This document shows, piece by piece, positions 41,474 through 50,579 of a stretch of DNA of 64,000 bases. Within the stretch, counting starts at the first letter, position 1. The number at the start of each line of letters is the position of its first letter. The position numbers were made by a program, and so were the translations under genes. The DNA is from Acidisoma cellulosilyticum (GTDB lineage Bacteria; Pseudomonadota; Alphaproteobacteria; Acetobacterales; Acetobacteraceae): contig NZ_JAESVA010000005.1 in NCBI RefSeq assembly GCF_020621385.1, positions 372,001 through 436,000 of the forward strand, given 5' to 3'. The notes under the pieces are model-generated. The model did no database searches, was not told where the DNA came from, and worked only from the letters and a program-made list of their open reading frames with translations.

Positions 41474-42340
41474 ATGACACAGACAAAAACGGGATCGGGT
41501 TGGGGCAGCGGGCTGCTCGGCGTGCTGATCTTCAGCGGCTCCCTGCCGGCGACGCGCCTGGCCGTCTCTGGCTTCTCGCCGCTATTCCTCACCTCCGCCC
41601 GCGCCGTCATTGCGGCCGCGCTCGCGGGGGCGATGCTGATCCTGCTGCGGCAGAAGCGGCCGGCACGCGGGGATATTCTGTCGCTCGGCATCGTCGCACT
41701 CGGCGTCGTCATCGGCTTTCCGCTGCTCACGGCGCTGGCCTTGCGCCATATCGATGCCGGCCATTCCGTCGTCTTCATTGGCCTGCTGCCCTTGATGACG
41801 GCGGGTTTCGCGGTGCTGCGCGGCGGGGAGCGGCCAAAGCCGCTATTCTGGTTGTTTTCGGTTTTGGGCAGCCTCAGCGTCGTCGGTTTCGCGCTCGGCC
41901 AAGGGGGAGGGGCAGCGACCGCCGGCGATCTGCTGATGGTGGCGGCCATCCTGCTCTGCGGTCTGGGCTATGCCGAAGGGGCAAGGCTATCCCGTCAGCT
42001 TGGCGGCTGGCAGGTGATTTCCTGGGCGCTGTTGCTGGCCTTGCCGCTGATGCTCGTCCTCGCCATGGCGACAAGGCCAGCGCATTGGGCCGGCATCGGG
42101 CTGGCTGCCTGGGCGGGCCTCGCCTATGTCTCGCTCTTCAGCATGCTGCTGGGCTTCGTGTTCTGGTATCGCGGCCTGGCGCTGGGCGGTGCTGCGCGCG
42201 TTGGCCAGTTGCAGCTGCTGCAACCCTTTATCGGGCTGATGCTGGCGGCCCTCGTCCTGGGCGAGACCATGGAATGGAGCATGCTGGCGGCGGCCGGCGC
42301 GGTGGTGCTGTGTGTCGGCGCCGCGCGGCGTTTCGCCTGA
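41474..42340 (+). CDS. EamA/DMT-superfamily transporter
   Basis: 288 residues, ten hydrophobic helices in two EamA repeats (about 10-140 and 150-285), as in RhaT/PecM-type metabolite exporters. It begins MTQTKTGSGWGSGLLGVLIFSGSLPATRLAV. ATG 41474; upstream in-frame sequence is only a shadow of the opposite gene. Divergent from a MocR regulator, a frequent pairing in which MocR controls an amino-compound exporter. Substrate unknown. Confidence 0.88.
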   Translation: MTQTKTGSGWGSGLLGVLIFSGSLPATRLAVSGFSPLFLTSARAVIAAALAGAMLILLRQKRPARGDILSLGIVALGVVIGFPLLTALALRHIDAGHSVVFIGLLPLMTAGFAVLRGGERPKPLFWLFSVLGSLSVVGFALGQGGGAATAGDLLMVAAILLCGLGYAEGARLSRQLGGWQVISWALLLALPLMLVLAMATRPAHWAGIGLAAWAGLAYVSLFSMLLGFVFWYRGLALGGAARVGQLQLLQPFIGLMLAALVLGETMEWSMLAAAGAVVLCVGAARRFA

Positions 42341-42349
42341 GGGAAGCGG

Positions 42350-42679
42350 CTAGCCCTGGCGGGCGGCTTCGTGATGCTGGATCACCTCGCGGATCACGAA
42401 GCCCAGAAATTTCTCGGCGAAATCGGGGTCCAGCTGGGCATCCTCGGCCAGCGTCCGCAGGCGGGCGATCTGCTCGGCTTCCCTGGCCGGATCGGAGGGC
42501 GGCAGACCATGCTCGGCCTTTAAGGCGCCCACGGCCTTGGTGCAGCGAAAGCGCTCGGCCAGCATATGGATCAGCGCGGCGTCGATATTGTCGATGCTGC
42601 GGCGCAGCGTCTTCAGCGCTGCCATGGGCGTATTGGGGGGCGTATTTTGGGGCGCGGTCTGGGTCGGCTGGTCCGTCAT
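42350..42679 (-). CDS. chorismate mutase (AroQ class)
   Basis: 109 residues. All-helical AroQ chorismate mutase, converting chorismate to prephenate for Phe/Tyr synthesis: LKTLRRSIDNIDAALIHMLAERFRCTKAVGALKAEHGL with the conserved Arg and Lys of the active site, then DPAREAEQIARL. A low-complexity leader (PTQTAPQNTPPNTP) precedes it. ATG 42679 is chosen, AGGA 9 bp upstream. Single gene, convergent with the DMT transporter. A PchB-like lyase role cannot be excluded. Confidence 0.88.
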   Translation of the reverse strand: MTDQPTQTAPQNTPPNTPMAALKTLRRSIDNIDAALIHMLAERFRCTKAVGALKAEHGLPPSDPAREAEQIARLRTLAEDAQLDPDFAEKFLGFVIREVIQHHEAARQG

Positions 42680-42919
42680 TCTCATCAGTCCTGTTCTAGC
42701 CGGACTATTCTAGCGCGGTCTCGGCTGCCGGGAAGACGTGGATTTGACACGGTACGGCGATGACCGCCGAGGCGTAACGCTGATCGGTGGACGCGGTGCC
42801 CAGGCCCAGCCCGCTATCCTCAAAACATCGACGTAGAGAAACGACATGCGGTTTCGGTTGCGTTGCAACCGGCCCGCCAATCACGCTAAGACGGCCGCCC
42901 TCTTACCGACGTGGATGGC

Positions 42920-44407
42920 ATGGACGAGTTCTATAAAGCGCATAAAAGCTTGTTGATCGGGTGCCTTTTAGCGGCGTTATTTGTATATGGCTATCCGCTG
43001 ACAAACTTCGCCCTTCATATCGACGAGGAAAATGGGGCAGTTTTCGGTACCGTATTCAATAATATCAGCATTGGTCGCTGGGGGACATCGCTCATCCACA
43101 GCACGATATTGCGTGGCCCTGTCTTGCCTTTTTTCATGCCGGCGATCAGCCTTGCTTTTCTGGTGGCGGCCGCCATCGGCACCGCTAAAATCATCGGGAA
43201 CGGCGGCTTTTCCGAAAAATTCCTGGCTTTGCTTTATATCGCGTTTCCGCAATTTGCTTATCAACTCGAATTCCTGAACCAGACGGAGTCTGTGGCGCTG
43301 GGCCTATTGGCCGCGACCGTCGCCTTCGGGTGCATTGTCAGGACAGCAGGCAATGCAAATCAAGGAAATTTTCGATACTATATAATAAGCGTCGTTCTTG
43401 TTGTATTTGCAATTTCTACCTATCAATCCCTGGTCCTTATTGTGCCGGCCTTATGCGCCTTGTCGGCCCTATCCCTGGTTCTGGAGGATGCTCCGAACAG
43501 ACGCATTGTCCGCGAGATCGGCATTTCCTTAGCCGTTACGATCGTTTCTTTGATCATCTATCATTTTATTACAAAATTCCTCCAATTCGCGCTCCACGTT
43601 CCAGCCTCTGACTATCTCGATGCGGTGGTGGGATGGCATCACGGGTCCTGGTCTCACGCGTTTCAAAATGGGACGGGTTCTCTGTGGAAGGATGTCTCGG
43701 GGGGCGATTATTTCGGCGAGTCGATCTACGCGACCGTTTTTATTCCCGGCATTATGATCCTGGTACAGTATTGGAAGCGCAAACCCAGCCTTTCCAGAAA
43801 AGCGCTCGCCTTTGGCTTGGTGCTGTTCGGGATTGCCTCTCCCTTTGCCATGGTGCTTTTGCTTGGCATGCAGGAGCCGCCGCGGACATTCGTGGCTTCG
43901 GCGGTTATTTTTTCCGGATTTTGGACGCTCGGTTTCCGGTCGATCGGGTGGCGGAAATCCTGGGCCTGGGTGATTGTGGCATGCTGCCTCCTCTACGGTT
44001 CCTTTCATGTAACCCGCCTGTTTTTTGCGGATACGATGGCGTACCGATCGGACCTTCTGCTGGGCAATCGCATTGTATCGGCAATCTATGACCGAGAGCC
44101 CGCATTCGATGAAACCAAAACGCCGGTCTATTTCTGCGGCGTTTACGCGGTCCCGAACTTCTGGCGAAAGAACCATTATGATGTCTTCGGCGGATCCTTC
44201 TTTTCGTGGGACGTCGATGACAGCATCCGGATCAGCTCATTTCTGACGGTCAACGGGATCGCCAATGTCAAGCTGGCGACAGACGCCGATAAAGACAGGG
44301 TGCAGTCAAAACTGCCGTTCCTGCCGGCCTGGCCCAATCCCAATGCCATCAGCGATATCGACGGCGTCCTTGTCGTAAAGCTCGGCCCGACATGCGGTAA
44401 CCCTTGA
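42920..44407 (+). CDS. GtrIV-like membrane glucosyltransferase
   Basis: 495 residues, about ten hydrophobic helices in the first 380, then a soluble C-terminal part (VYFCGVYAVPNFWRKNHYD, FLTVNGIANVKLA). The acidic motif FALHIDEENGAVF after the first helix matches the Glucos_trans_II (GtrIV-like) family, which adds glucose from a lipid carrier to O-antigen or similar glycans on the outer face of the inner membrane. Codon use is visibly less GC-rich than neighbours, as is usual for surface-glycan genes gained by transfer. GTG 42911 is an alternative start. No gtrA/gtrB partner is adjacent. Confidence 0.75.
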   Translation: MDEFYKAHKSLLIGCLLAALFVYGYPLTNFALHIDEENGAVFGTVFNNISIGRWGTSLIHSTILRGPVLPFFMPAISLAFLVAAAIGTAKIIGNGGFSEKFLALLYIAFPQFAYQLEFLNQTESVALGLLAATVAFGCIVRTAGNANQGNFRYYIISVVLVVFAISTYQSLVLIVPALCALSALSLVLEDAPNRRIVREIGISLAVTIVSLIIYHFITKFLQFALHVPASDYLDAVVGWHHGSWSHAFQNGTGSLWKDVSGGDYFGESIYATVFIPGIMILVQYWKRKPSLSRKALAFGLVLFGIASPFAMVLLLGMQEPPRTFVASAVIFSGFWTLGFRSIGWRKSWAWVIVACCLLYGSFHVTRLFFADTMAYRSDLLLGNRIVSAIYDREPAFDETKTPVYFCGVYAVPNFWRKNHYDVFGGSFFSWDVDDSIRISSFLTVNGIANVKLATDADKDRVQSKLPFLPAWPNPNAISDIDGVLVVKLGPTCGNP

Positions 44408-44517
44408 TGTCCGACGGACATCATGCTGCGCCGGATCGGTCAGCCGCTTGACCGGCGCAGCACTTGCCAGCCGGGTGGGGCCCGGCGATCATTCGGACCG
44501 ATGAAAAGGACGCATGC

Positions 44518-45150
44518 ATGAGCGGCACGATGATCGCGCCGGACGGGAGGCCGCGCTGCCATTGGTGCGCCATCGGCCCGGATATGCTGGCCTATCATGA
44601 CCGCGAATGGGGCTTTCCGGTCGGCGACGACCGTCTGCTGTTCGAAAAATTCTGCCTGGAGGGATTCCAGTCCGGCCTCAGCTGGCGCACGATCCTGACC
44701 AAGCGAGAGAATTTTCGCGCTGCCTTCCATGGTTTCGATATCGCCCGTGTGGCCGCGATGACCGATGCCGATATCGGCCGGTTGCTGCAGAATGAAGGCA
44801 TCATCCGCAATCGCGCCAAGATCGCGGCGGCGATCAACAACGCGAAACGGGCGCAGGACTTGATCGGTGAGGTCGGCTCGCTCGCGGCCTATGTCTGGCG
44901 GTTCGAGCCTGCGGCGGAGAATCTGCCACCGCCGCAGACGATCACGACCTCGCCCGAATCGATTGCCCTATCAAAAGACCTCAAGAAACGCGGTTGGGCT
45001 TTCGTCGGCCCAACAACGGTCTTCGCGATGATGCAGGCCCTGGGACTGGTCAATGACCATGCCCATGGCTGCGTGACGCGGGATGCGGTGGCGGCAGCGC
45101 GGGCAGGGTTTCGGCTGCCCGCCCTGTCACGGGTGGAAAAGTCGCCGTGA
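44518..45150 (+). CDS. tag: DNA-3-methyladenine glycosylase I
   Basis: 210 residues. Removes 3-methyladenine from alkylated DNA. Zinc-site ligands are in the right places: Cys14 and His27 (CHWCAIGPDMLAYHDREWG) and the C-terminal HAHGC. Central EGFQSGLSWRTILTKRENFR and NEGIIRNRAKIAAAINNA are family signatures. ATG 44518 chosen. Its 3' end overlaps the convergent DMT gene by 24 bp. Confidence 0.95.
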   Translation: MSGTMIAPDGRPRCHWCAIGPDMLAYHDREWGFPVGDDRLLFEKFCLEGFQSGLSWRTILTKRENFRAAFHGFDIARVAAMTDADIGRLLQNEGIIRNRAKIAAAINNAKRAQDLIGEVGSLAAYVWRFEPAAENLPPPQTITTSPESIALSKDLKKRGWAFVGPTTVFAMMQALGLVNDHAHGCVTRDAVAAARAGFRLPALSRVEKSP

Positions 45151-46038
45151 CGCCAGAGGGCGTTTGAAGATCTGGGCCGCGATTACGCCCGCCAGCGCCA
45201 GCCCCCCGCCGATGACATGAAACAGCCGGACAGGTTCGCCCAGCATCACAATGGCCGCGGCTGCCGTCAGCACCGGCAAAAGGTTGATGAAGATCGCGCA
45301 ACGGCTGGGTCCCAATTGGGCCACGCCACGGATCCAGAAAAAGGGTAGCACGACGGAGGCCAGGGTTCCGGCATAGGCGATCAGCGGCCAGGTTTCGGCA
45401 TTGATCTGTCGCAGCGGTGCGGGTGTCGCCAGATAGGCGGGGATCATGATCACCAAGGCGCAAAGCGACTGCATATAGGTGTTCTGCCAACCATCCACCG
45501 GCAATTTCCAGCGCTTCAGCAGCACGCCGTACAGCGCATAGACGCAGGCATCGATGAACATCAGCGCGTCGCCCGGATGGATGCCGTTGCGCCAGATCGA
45601 TGCCGGGTCACCGCCGCTGACCAGATAGATCAGGCCCAGGAAGGACAGAACGCCACCGCCCAGCATGCCGATCGTCGGCGCCTCACCCAGCACCAGCGCG
45701 CCGAGTGCGACCGTCAGCAGCGGCGTCAATGCCGTGAATACGGCCATATTGGTGGCGGTCGTCGTTTCCGCCGCCAGATAGGACAGGCTCTGGAACAGGC
45801 AGGCGGCCAGGAAGCCGAGGATCGCGAATTGCCCGATATGCGGCCAGATGACGGCGCGGTTGCGCCAGGCGGGCCGGGCGACGAACAGGCTCATGATACC
45901 CACCGCCAGAATAAGGCGATAGGTGGTGATGGCCTGCGGCCCGATCGTATGGGCCGACAGTCGGGAAACGATGACATTGCCCGACCAAATCAGGATCGCG
46001 CCGAAAGGGTAGAGAAGGGCGGCTTTGTGCTTGAGCAT
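45127..46038 (-). CDS. EamA/DMT-superfamily transporter
   Basis: 303 residues, ten helices in two EamA repeats (ILIWSGNVIVSRLSAHTIGPQAITTYRLIL in the first). Exporter of unknown small metabolites. Divergent from an AraC-family gene, with a perfect 9-bp inverted repeat in the gap; that regulator probably controls it. Convergent overlap with tag. Confidence 0.88.
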   Translation of the reverse strand: MLKHKAALLYPFGAILIWSGNVIVSRLSAHTIGPQAITTYRLILAVGIMSLFVARPAWRNRAVIWPHIGQFAILGFLAACLFQSLSYLAAETTTATNMAVFTALTPLLTVALGALVLGEAPTIGMLGGGVLSFLGLIYLVSGGDPASIWRNGIHPGDALMFIDACVYALYGVLLKRWKLPVDGWQNTYMQSLCALVIMIPAYLATPAPLRQINAETWPLIAYAGTLASVVLPFFWIRGVAQLGPSRCAIFINLLPVLTAAAAIVMLGEPVRLFHVIGGGLALAGVIAAQIFKRPLASRRLFHP

Positions 46039-46101
46039 GGCGTTTCGCTCTTATGGGATGAAGGGAGCGTCCAGCCTTAGCCTCTGGCAATCGCGTCCGT
46101 C

Positions 46102-46130
46102 TCTCGCTAAACAGACGTCAATTAGCGAGA
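46102..46130. promoter_or_regulatory. candidate AraC-family operator
   Basis: Perfect inverted repeat TCTCGCTAA (46102-46110) and TTAGCGAGA (46122-46130) with an 11-bp centre, ending 7 bp before the AraC start codon. The repeat overlaps the expected ribosome site, suggesting autorepression. Confidence 0.55.
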
Positions 46131-46137
46131 ATAGGAC

Positions 46138-46908
46138 ATGCCCAATTCTCCTCCGCGCTATCAGGATTATCACGCGACTTCCCAGCCCATGGCGGCGATG
46201 GAGGCGGATTACGCCAGCGGCGCTTCCACCGGCTGGCATGCCCATCCGCGCGGCCAGCTGCTTTATGCGATCGAAGGGGTGATGATAGTGCGCTCCGCCG
46301 CCGGCAGCTGGGTGGTGCCGCCCAATCGCGCTGTCTGGCTGGTGCCGGACTTGACGCATGAGGTGCGGATGAGCGGGGCGGTGAAAATCCGCACTTTGTT
46401 CATCCGTCCGGATGCCGCGCCGCATCTGCCGCGCGCCAGCTGCGTCATTGCGGTCTCATCCCTGCTGCGGGAACTGATCATCGCCGCGATGCTTGTGCCC
46501 TTGGACTATCGGCCGGACACGCGGGATGAGCGGCTGATGCGCTTGATCCTGGATGAGCTGAGGGAAACATCGGTGCTGCCGTTGCATCTGCCGATGCCGC
46601 AGGATGCGCGGCTGCGGCAGATCTGCGCGGCGCTGATTGCCGATCCCAGCGACGCGAGGACAGCCGAGGATTGGGCGCGGCCTTTCGCCGTGACGGCGAA
46701 GACCATCTACCGGCTCTTCATGCAGGAAACCGGGCTGAGTTTCGCGCAATGGCGGCAGCAGGCGCGGTTGCTATTCGCGTTGGAGCGACTGGCCCAAGGC
46801 GCGCGCATCCTCGATGTCGCGCTCGACAGCGGTTATGCCAGCCAAAGCGCCTTCACCGCCATGTTCCGTCGCCATTTCGGCATGCCGCCGGGTGTCTTCT
46901 ATCGTTAA
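46138..46908 (+). CDS. AraC-family transcriptional regulator with cupin domain
   Basis: 256 residues. N-terminal cupin (STGWHAHPRGQLLYAIEGVMIVRS, WVVPPNRAVWLVPDLTHEVRM) about 20-100, C-terminal AraC HTH about 155-255 (FAVTAKTIYRLFMQETGLSFAQWRQQARLLFAL, ILDVALDSGYASQSAFTAMFRRHFGMPP). Divergent from the DMT exporter, the usual target of this regulator type (NimR-like). Confidence 0.92.
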   Translation: MPNSPPRYQDYHATSQPMAAMEADYASGASTGWHAHPRGQLLYAIEGVMIVRSAAGSWVVPPNRAVWLVPDLTHEVRMSGAVKIRTLFIRPDAAPHLPRASCVIAVSSLLRELIIAAMLVPLDYRPDTRDERLMRLILDELRETSVLPLHLPMPQDARLRQICAALIADPSDARTAEDWARPFAVTAKTIYRLFMQETGLSFAQWRQQARLLFALERLAQGARILDVALDSGYASQSAFTAMFRRHFGMPPGVFYR

Positions 46909-46953
46909 CGGTTGTCTTCAATCGTTAAGATAAAGCCCCGGCCGCCGGCCTGA

Positions 46954-48252
46954 TCAGACTTCTTCCAGGACCTTGCCGGTCGCCGCTGCCCGCGCGGCGC
47001 GCTTCTCTTCCTCGGTCCAGACTTTGCGCTCGCGCTTTTTTTCCTGCGGCTTGACTTGCTTGACCGGGCCGCCGCCCAGAACCGGCGCGCGCATGGTCGA
47101 GTTCCTTGCCGCTTCGGAATGCCATTCGTGATCGGCCAGCACGGTCAGCGCGCGGCCGATTTCCCGCTCCACATCCCGCAGCCACGCCCGCTGCTCGGCA
47201 TCGCAGAGCGTGACGGCGAAGCCGCTGCGCCCGGCGCGGCCGGTGCGGCCGATGCGATGGACATAGCTTTCCGCCAGGCTCGGCAGGTCATGGTTGAAAA
47301 CATGCGTCACGGTATCGACGTCGATGCCGCGCGCCGCGATATCCGTCGCCACCAGAACCTGCACGCTGCCGGCGCGGAAGGCATCCAGCGCGCGCTCCCG
47401 CTGGCCTTGCGACTTGTTGCCGTGCAGGGCCTCGGCCGTGATGCCTGCCTCGGTGATGAAGGCGCAAACTTCGTTGGCAATGTTCTTCTGCAGCGTGAAG
47501 ACCACGGCCTGGCCAATGCCCGGTGTGCGCAGCAGTGCCAGCAGCGCCGCCTTCTTGTCGGATGCATCGACGAACATGACCGATTGTTCGATCCGGTCGA
47601 CGGTGGTGGATGGCGGGGCGATCTCGACCTTCGCGGGATCGCGCAGCAGGGTCTCAGCCAGCACCGCGATGGATTTCGGCATCGTGGCCGAAAACAGCAG
47701 CGTATGCCGATCCTTCGGCAGGGTCGCGACGATGCGCTCGATCGGCTTGGCGAAACCCATATCCAGCATCTGGTCGGCCTCATCCAGCACCAGCGCCTCA
47801 AGCTGCGACAGGTCGCAAAGGCCCTGATCGATCAGATCCAGCAAGCGCCCCGGTGCGGCCACGATGATATCGACGCCGGCCTTCAGCGCATTGACCTGAT
47901 GGAACTGGCTGACGCCGCCGAAAATCGTCGTCACGCGGGGCTTCATGTGGCGGCCGAATTTCTCGAAACCGTCAGCGATCTGAGAGACCAGTTCGCGTGT
48001 GGGTGCCAGGACCAGAACGCGGGCGCCGCCCTTGGGCGCCGGGCGCGGCGCGGCGGCCAGACGATGCAGCAGCGGCAGCGCGAAGGCAGCGGTCTTGCCG
48101 GTGCCGGTCTGCGCCATGCCGAGCATGTCGCGGCCTTCCAGCAGCATCGGGATCGATTGCGCCTGGATCGGGGTCGGGCAGACATACCCTTCCTCGGCCA
48201 ATGCGGAGAGCAGGGATGGCGCCAGGGAAAGATCGGCGAAAGTCATGGACAT
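46954..48252 (-). CDS. DEAD-box RNA helicase (RhlE-like)
   Basis: 432 residues with all helicase motifs: Q motif PTPIQAQSIP, Walker A AQTGTGKTAA, DEAD box as VLDEADQML, SAT in LLFSATMPKS, VATDIAARGID and HRIGRTGRAG. The C-terminal 40 residues are Lys/Arg-rich (KPQEKKRERKVWTEEEKRA), likely an RNA-binding tail. ATP-dependent RNA remodelling in ribosome assembly or decay. A nearby in-frame ATG at 48246 is equally possible. Confidence 0.94.
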   Translation of the reverse strand: MSMTFADLSLAPSLLSALAEEGYVCPTPIQAQSIPMLLEGRDMLGMAQTGTGKTAAFALPLLHRLAAAPRPAPKGGARVLVLAPTRELVSQIADGFEKFGRHMKPRVTTIFGGVSQFHQVNALKAGVDIIVAAPGRLLDLIDQGLCDLSQLEALVLDEADQMLDMGFAKPIERIVATLPKDRHTLLFSATMPKSIAVLAETLLRDPAKVEIAPPSTTVDRIEQSVMFVDASDKKAALLALLRTPGIGQAVVFTLQKNIANEVCAFITEAGITAEALHGNKSQGQRERALDAFRAGSVQVLVATDIAARGIDVDTVTHVFNHDLPSLAESYVHRIGRTGRAGRSGFAVTLCDAEQRAWLRDVEREIGRALTVLADHEWHSEAARNSTMRAPVLGGGPVKQVKPQEKKRERKVWTEEEKRAARAAATGKVLEEV

Positions 48253-48633
48253 GGTCGTGCGGCGCCTCCGGCGCTGGGTAAGGCTGCGCCTATTGGGGCT
48301 TCGCTGGTTCAGGATGACGCCTTTTACGGGTGATGCTGCACTGCGTCAACGCAGAGAGGCGGGCGGCAGCATCCTGTAAATCCCGAAGCCAGTGCTGAAT
48401 GCGCTGTATGGAAAGACCCGGCAGCGCGCGATCTGGCGCCAGCAGGTTAACAATTTTGTCACGAGAAAATACAATTGTAAAAAGTAAAATAATAAAATGA
48501 CTCAAAATTTTTGTTTTTAATTTGTTGACCTAACTTATTTCGGCATTTAACCCTGCTTACGAGGCCATTGGCTTCATTTAATTATTTTCAATCGTGAAAT
48601 ACGATCCAGGGTTAACTGGGTGAGGACATCAGA
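48253..48633. other. intergenic region, AT-rich, upstream of the sfn operon
   Basis: 381 bp. The half nearest sfnG (about 48450-48620) is AT-rich with several GTTAAC/TTAAC sequences (48448, 48547, 48611) and should contain the operon promoter. GAGG lies just before the sfnG ATG. No clear sigma-54 -24/-12 element was found and no gene is seen. Confidence 0.6.
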
Positions 48634-49749
48634 ATGACGAACGAACCTCCCAAGACGAATGGCGCCGATCCTCTAAGCTTTGCCTACTGGGTCCCGAACG
48701 TCTCAGGCGGTCTGGTTGTCAGCAAGATCCCGCAAAGGACCGATTGGAACCTGGCTTACAACGTCAAACTCGCGCAGATCGCCGAGGCTTCCGGCTTCGA
48801 TTACGCGCTATCGCAGATCCGGTTCATCGGCAGCTACGGCGCCGAGTATCAGCATGAATCGACAACCTTCTCGACGGCGCTTTTGGCCAGCACCACGCGG
48901 CTGAAGGTTATTGCGGCGATCCTGCCTGGACCCTGGCATCCGCATGTTATCGCGAAGCTGGGGGCGACGGCCGACCAGCTTTTTGAAGGCCGATGGGCCA
49001 TCAATGTCGTCAGCGGGTGGTTCGCCGGTGAGTTCGAAGCCCTTGGGTTGCCCTGGCTGGCGCATGATGAGCGGTACAAGCGCTCGCGTGAATTCATCGA
49101 AGTGGTGAAGGGCATCTGGACCGAAGACAATTTCAATTATGAAGGTGAGTTCTACAAAGCGAAGGACTTCACCCTGAAGCCCAAGCCGGTGCAGCGACCG
49201 CATCCCGAGATCTTTCAGGGCGGAAACTCCCGCGCGGCGCAGGAAAATGCAGGCGCCGTCTCAGACTGGTATTTCATGAACGGCAATACGCCGGACGGAC
49301 ACCGGAAGCAGATTCAAAACGTCCAGGCGATTGCCGCCAGTCACGGACGCCACGTCAAGTTTGCTGTCAATTCCTTCGTGATCGCACGAGAGACAGAGGA
49401 GGAAGCGCAGGCGGTCCTGGCGTCGATCATCGATCAGGCAGACCCGGAGGCCGTCAATGCCTTCGGTGGCGCCGTCAAGGAAGCAGGACAAGCGAGCCCG
49501 GAGGGGCAGGGCATGTGGGCCAATTCCGGTTTCAAGGATCTCGTTCAATACAATGACGGCTTCAAGACGAACCTGATCGGCACACCCCGCCAGATCGCCG
49601 AACGGATCGTCGCGCTGAAGGATATCGGCGTCGATCTCGTGCTCTGCGCTTTCCTGCACTTCCAGGAGGAGGTCGCGTTCTTCGGCGAGCGTGTCCTGCC
49701 GTTGGTGCGCGAGTTTGAAGAAGCCCGCAGTCGCGCCCGCGCCGCTTAG
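48634..49749 (+). CDS. sfnG: dimethylsulfone monooxygenase, SfnG type
   Basis: 371 residues, LLM flavin-dependent fold. The stretch FAYWVPNVSGGLVVSKIPQRTDW with YALSQIRFIGSYGAEYQHES and ILPGPWHPHVIAKLGATADQL is characteristic of SfnG, which oxidises dimethyl sulfone with FMNH2 and O2 to methanesulfinate and formaldehyde so sulfur can be assimilated. RutA is the nearest other family but differs at the N-terminus. It is the first gene of a seven-gene rightward unit with a Liv-type ABC importer and an SfnB-like flavoenzyme. Confidence 0.88.
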   Translation: MTNEPPKTNGADPLSFAYWVPNVSGGLVVSKIPQRTDWNLAYNVKLAQIAEASGFDYALSQIRFIGSYGAEYQHESTTFSTALLASTTRLKVIAAILPGPWHPHVIAKLGATADQLFEGRWAINVVSGWFAGEFEALGLPWLAHDERYKRSREFIEVVKGIWTEDNFNYEGEFYKAKDFTLKPKPVQRPHPEIFQGGNSRAAQENAGAVSDWYFMNGNTPDGHRKQIQNVQAIAASHGRHVKFAVNSFVIARETEEEAQAVLASIIDQADPEAVNAFGGAVKEAGQASPEGQGMWANSGFKDLVQYNDGFKTNLIGTPRQIAERIVALKDIGVDLVLCAFLHFQEEVAFFGERVLPLVREFEEARSRARAA

Positions 49750-49775
49750 CCGCACCGGCCAGAGACATCACCACC

Positions 49776-50579
49776 ATGGCAGGCGCCGCGATCCGTCTTT
49801 CAGGCGTGACACTCTCCTTCGGCGGCATCCTTGCCCTCAAAGGTGTGGATCTCGACATTCATGCCGGAGACATTCACGCCATCATCGGCCCCAATGGGGC
49901 CGGTAAAAGCTCGCTGGTCAATATCATCTGCGGCATTTATCGGCCCGAGGCCGGGTCTATCGACTTCGACGGCCAGCATCTTTCGCGCATGGAAACCGGT
50001 CGGCTGGCCAAGCTGGGCATCACGCGGACGTTCCAGAACATCGTTCTGTTCAAAGGCATGTCGGTGACGCAAAACGTCATGATGGGGCTGACCCATAAGA
50101 CGCGCTCGACGCCCTGGGGCCAGATCATCGGCAGCGCGCGCGCAAGGCGCGAGGAAGCTCACGCCTACGAAATTGCCCGAGCGATCCTGGCGCGCCTTGA
50201 CCTGACACAGGTCCAGGACCGCGCCGTCAATACCCTCTCCTATGGCGCACAAAAGCGCGTGGAGCTTGCCCGCGCGCTGATAGCGGGGCCGCGCCTTCTG
50301 CTTTTGGACGAGCCTATGGCGGGGATGACGGCGGGTGAGAAGGTCAGGATGATCGCGTTCATCCGGGAAGCACAAGCGCATAGTGGTGTGACTGTCATCC
50401 TGATCGAGCACGATATGGGCGTGGTGATGGAACTCTCGGATCGCATTACCGTTCTGGACCACGGCAAGCGCATCGCGCAGGGAACGCCGTCCGAAATTCA
50501 GGTCAATCCCGACGTGATCGACGCCTATCTGGGCGTCGCCCACGCAGATGACGGCGATGACGCGGTGCTTGCAGCATGA
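49776..50579 (+). CDS. branched-chain amino-acid-type ABC transporter ATPase (LivG-like)
   Basis: 267 residues. Walker A GPNGAGKSS, signature LSYGAQKRVELARAL (Q-loop before it), Walker B LLLLDEPMAG, and the LivG-type C-terminal VMELSDRITVLDHGKRIAQGTP. Energises import together with the LivF-like ATPase four genes on. 26 bp after sfnG and overlapping the next permease gene by 4 bp. The substrate is inferred to be an organosulfur compound from its neighbours. Confidence 0.93.
   Translation: MAGAAIRLSGVTLSFGGILALKGVDLDIHAGDIHAIIGPNGAGKSSLVNIICGIYRPEAGSIDFDGQHLSRMETGRLAKLGITRTFQNIVLFKGMSVTQNVMMGLTHKTRSTPWGQIIGSARARREEAHAYEIARAILARLDLTQVQDRAVNTLSYGAQKRVELARALIAGPRLLLLDEPMAGMTAGEKVRMIAFIREAQAHSGVTVILIEHDMGVVMELSDRITVLDHGKRIAQGTPSEIQVNPDVIDAYLGVAHADDGDDAVLAA

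Noticed and set aside
39950-42340. 796-codon plus-strand frame opposite the MocR gene
   Set aside because: Only its last 289 codons (from ATG 41474) encode a real DMT transporter; the rest is a shadow of MocR.
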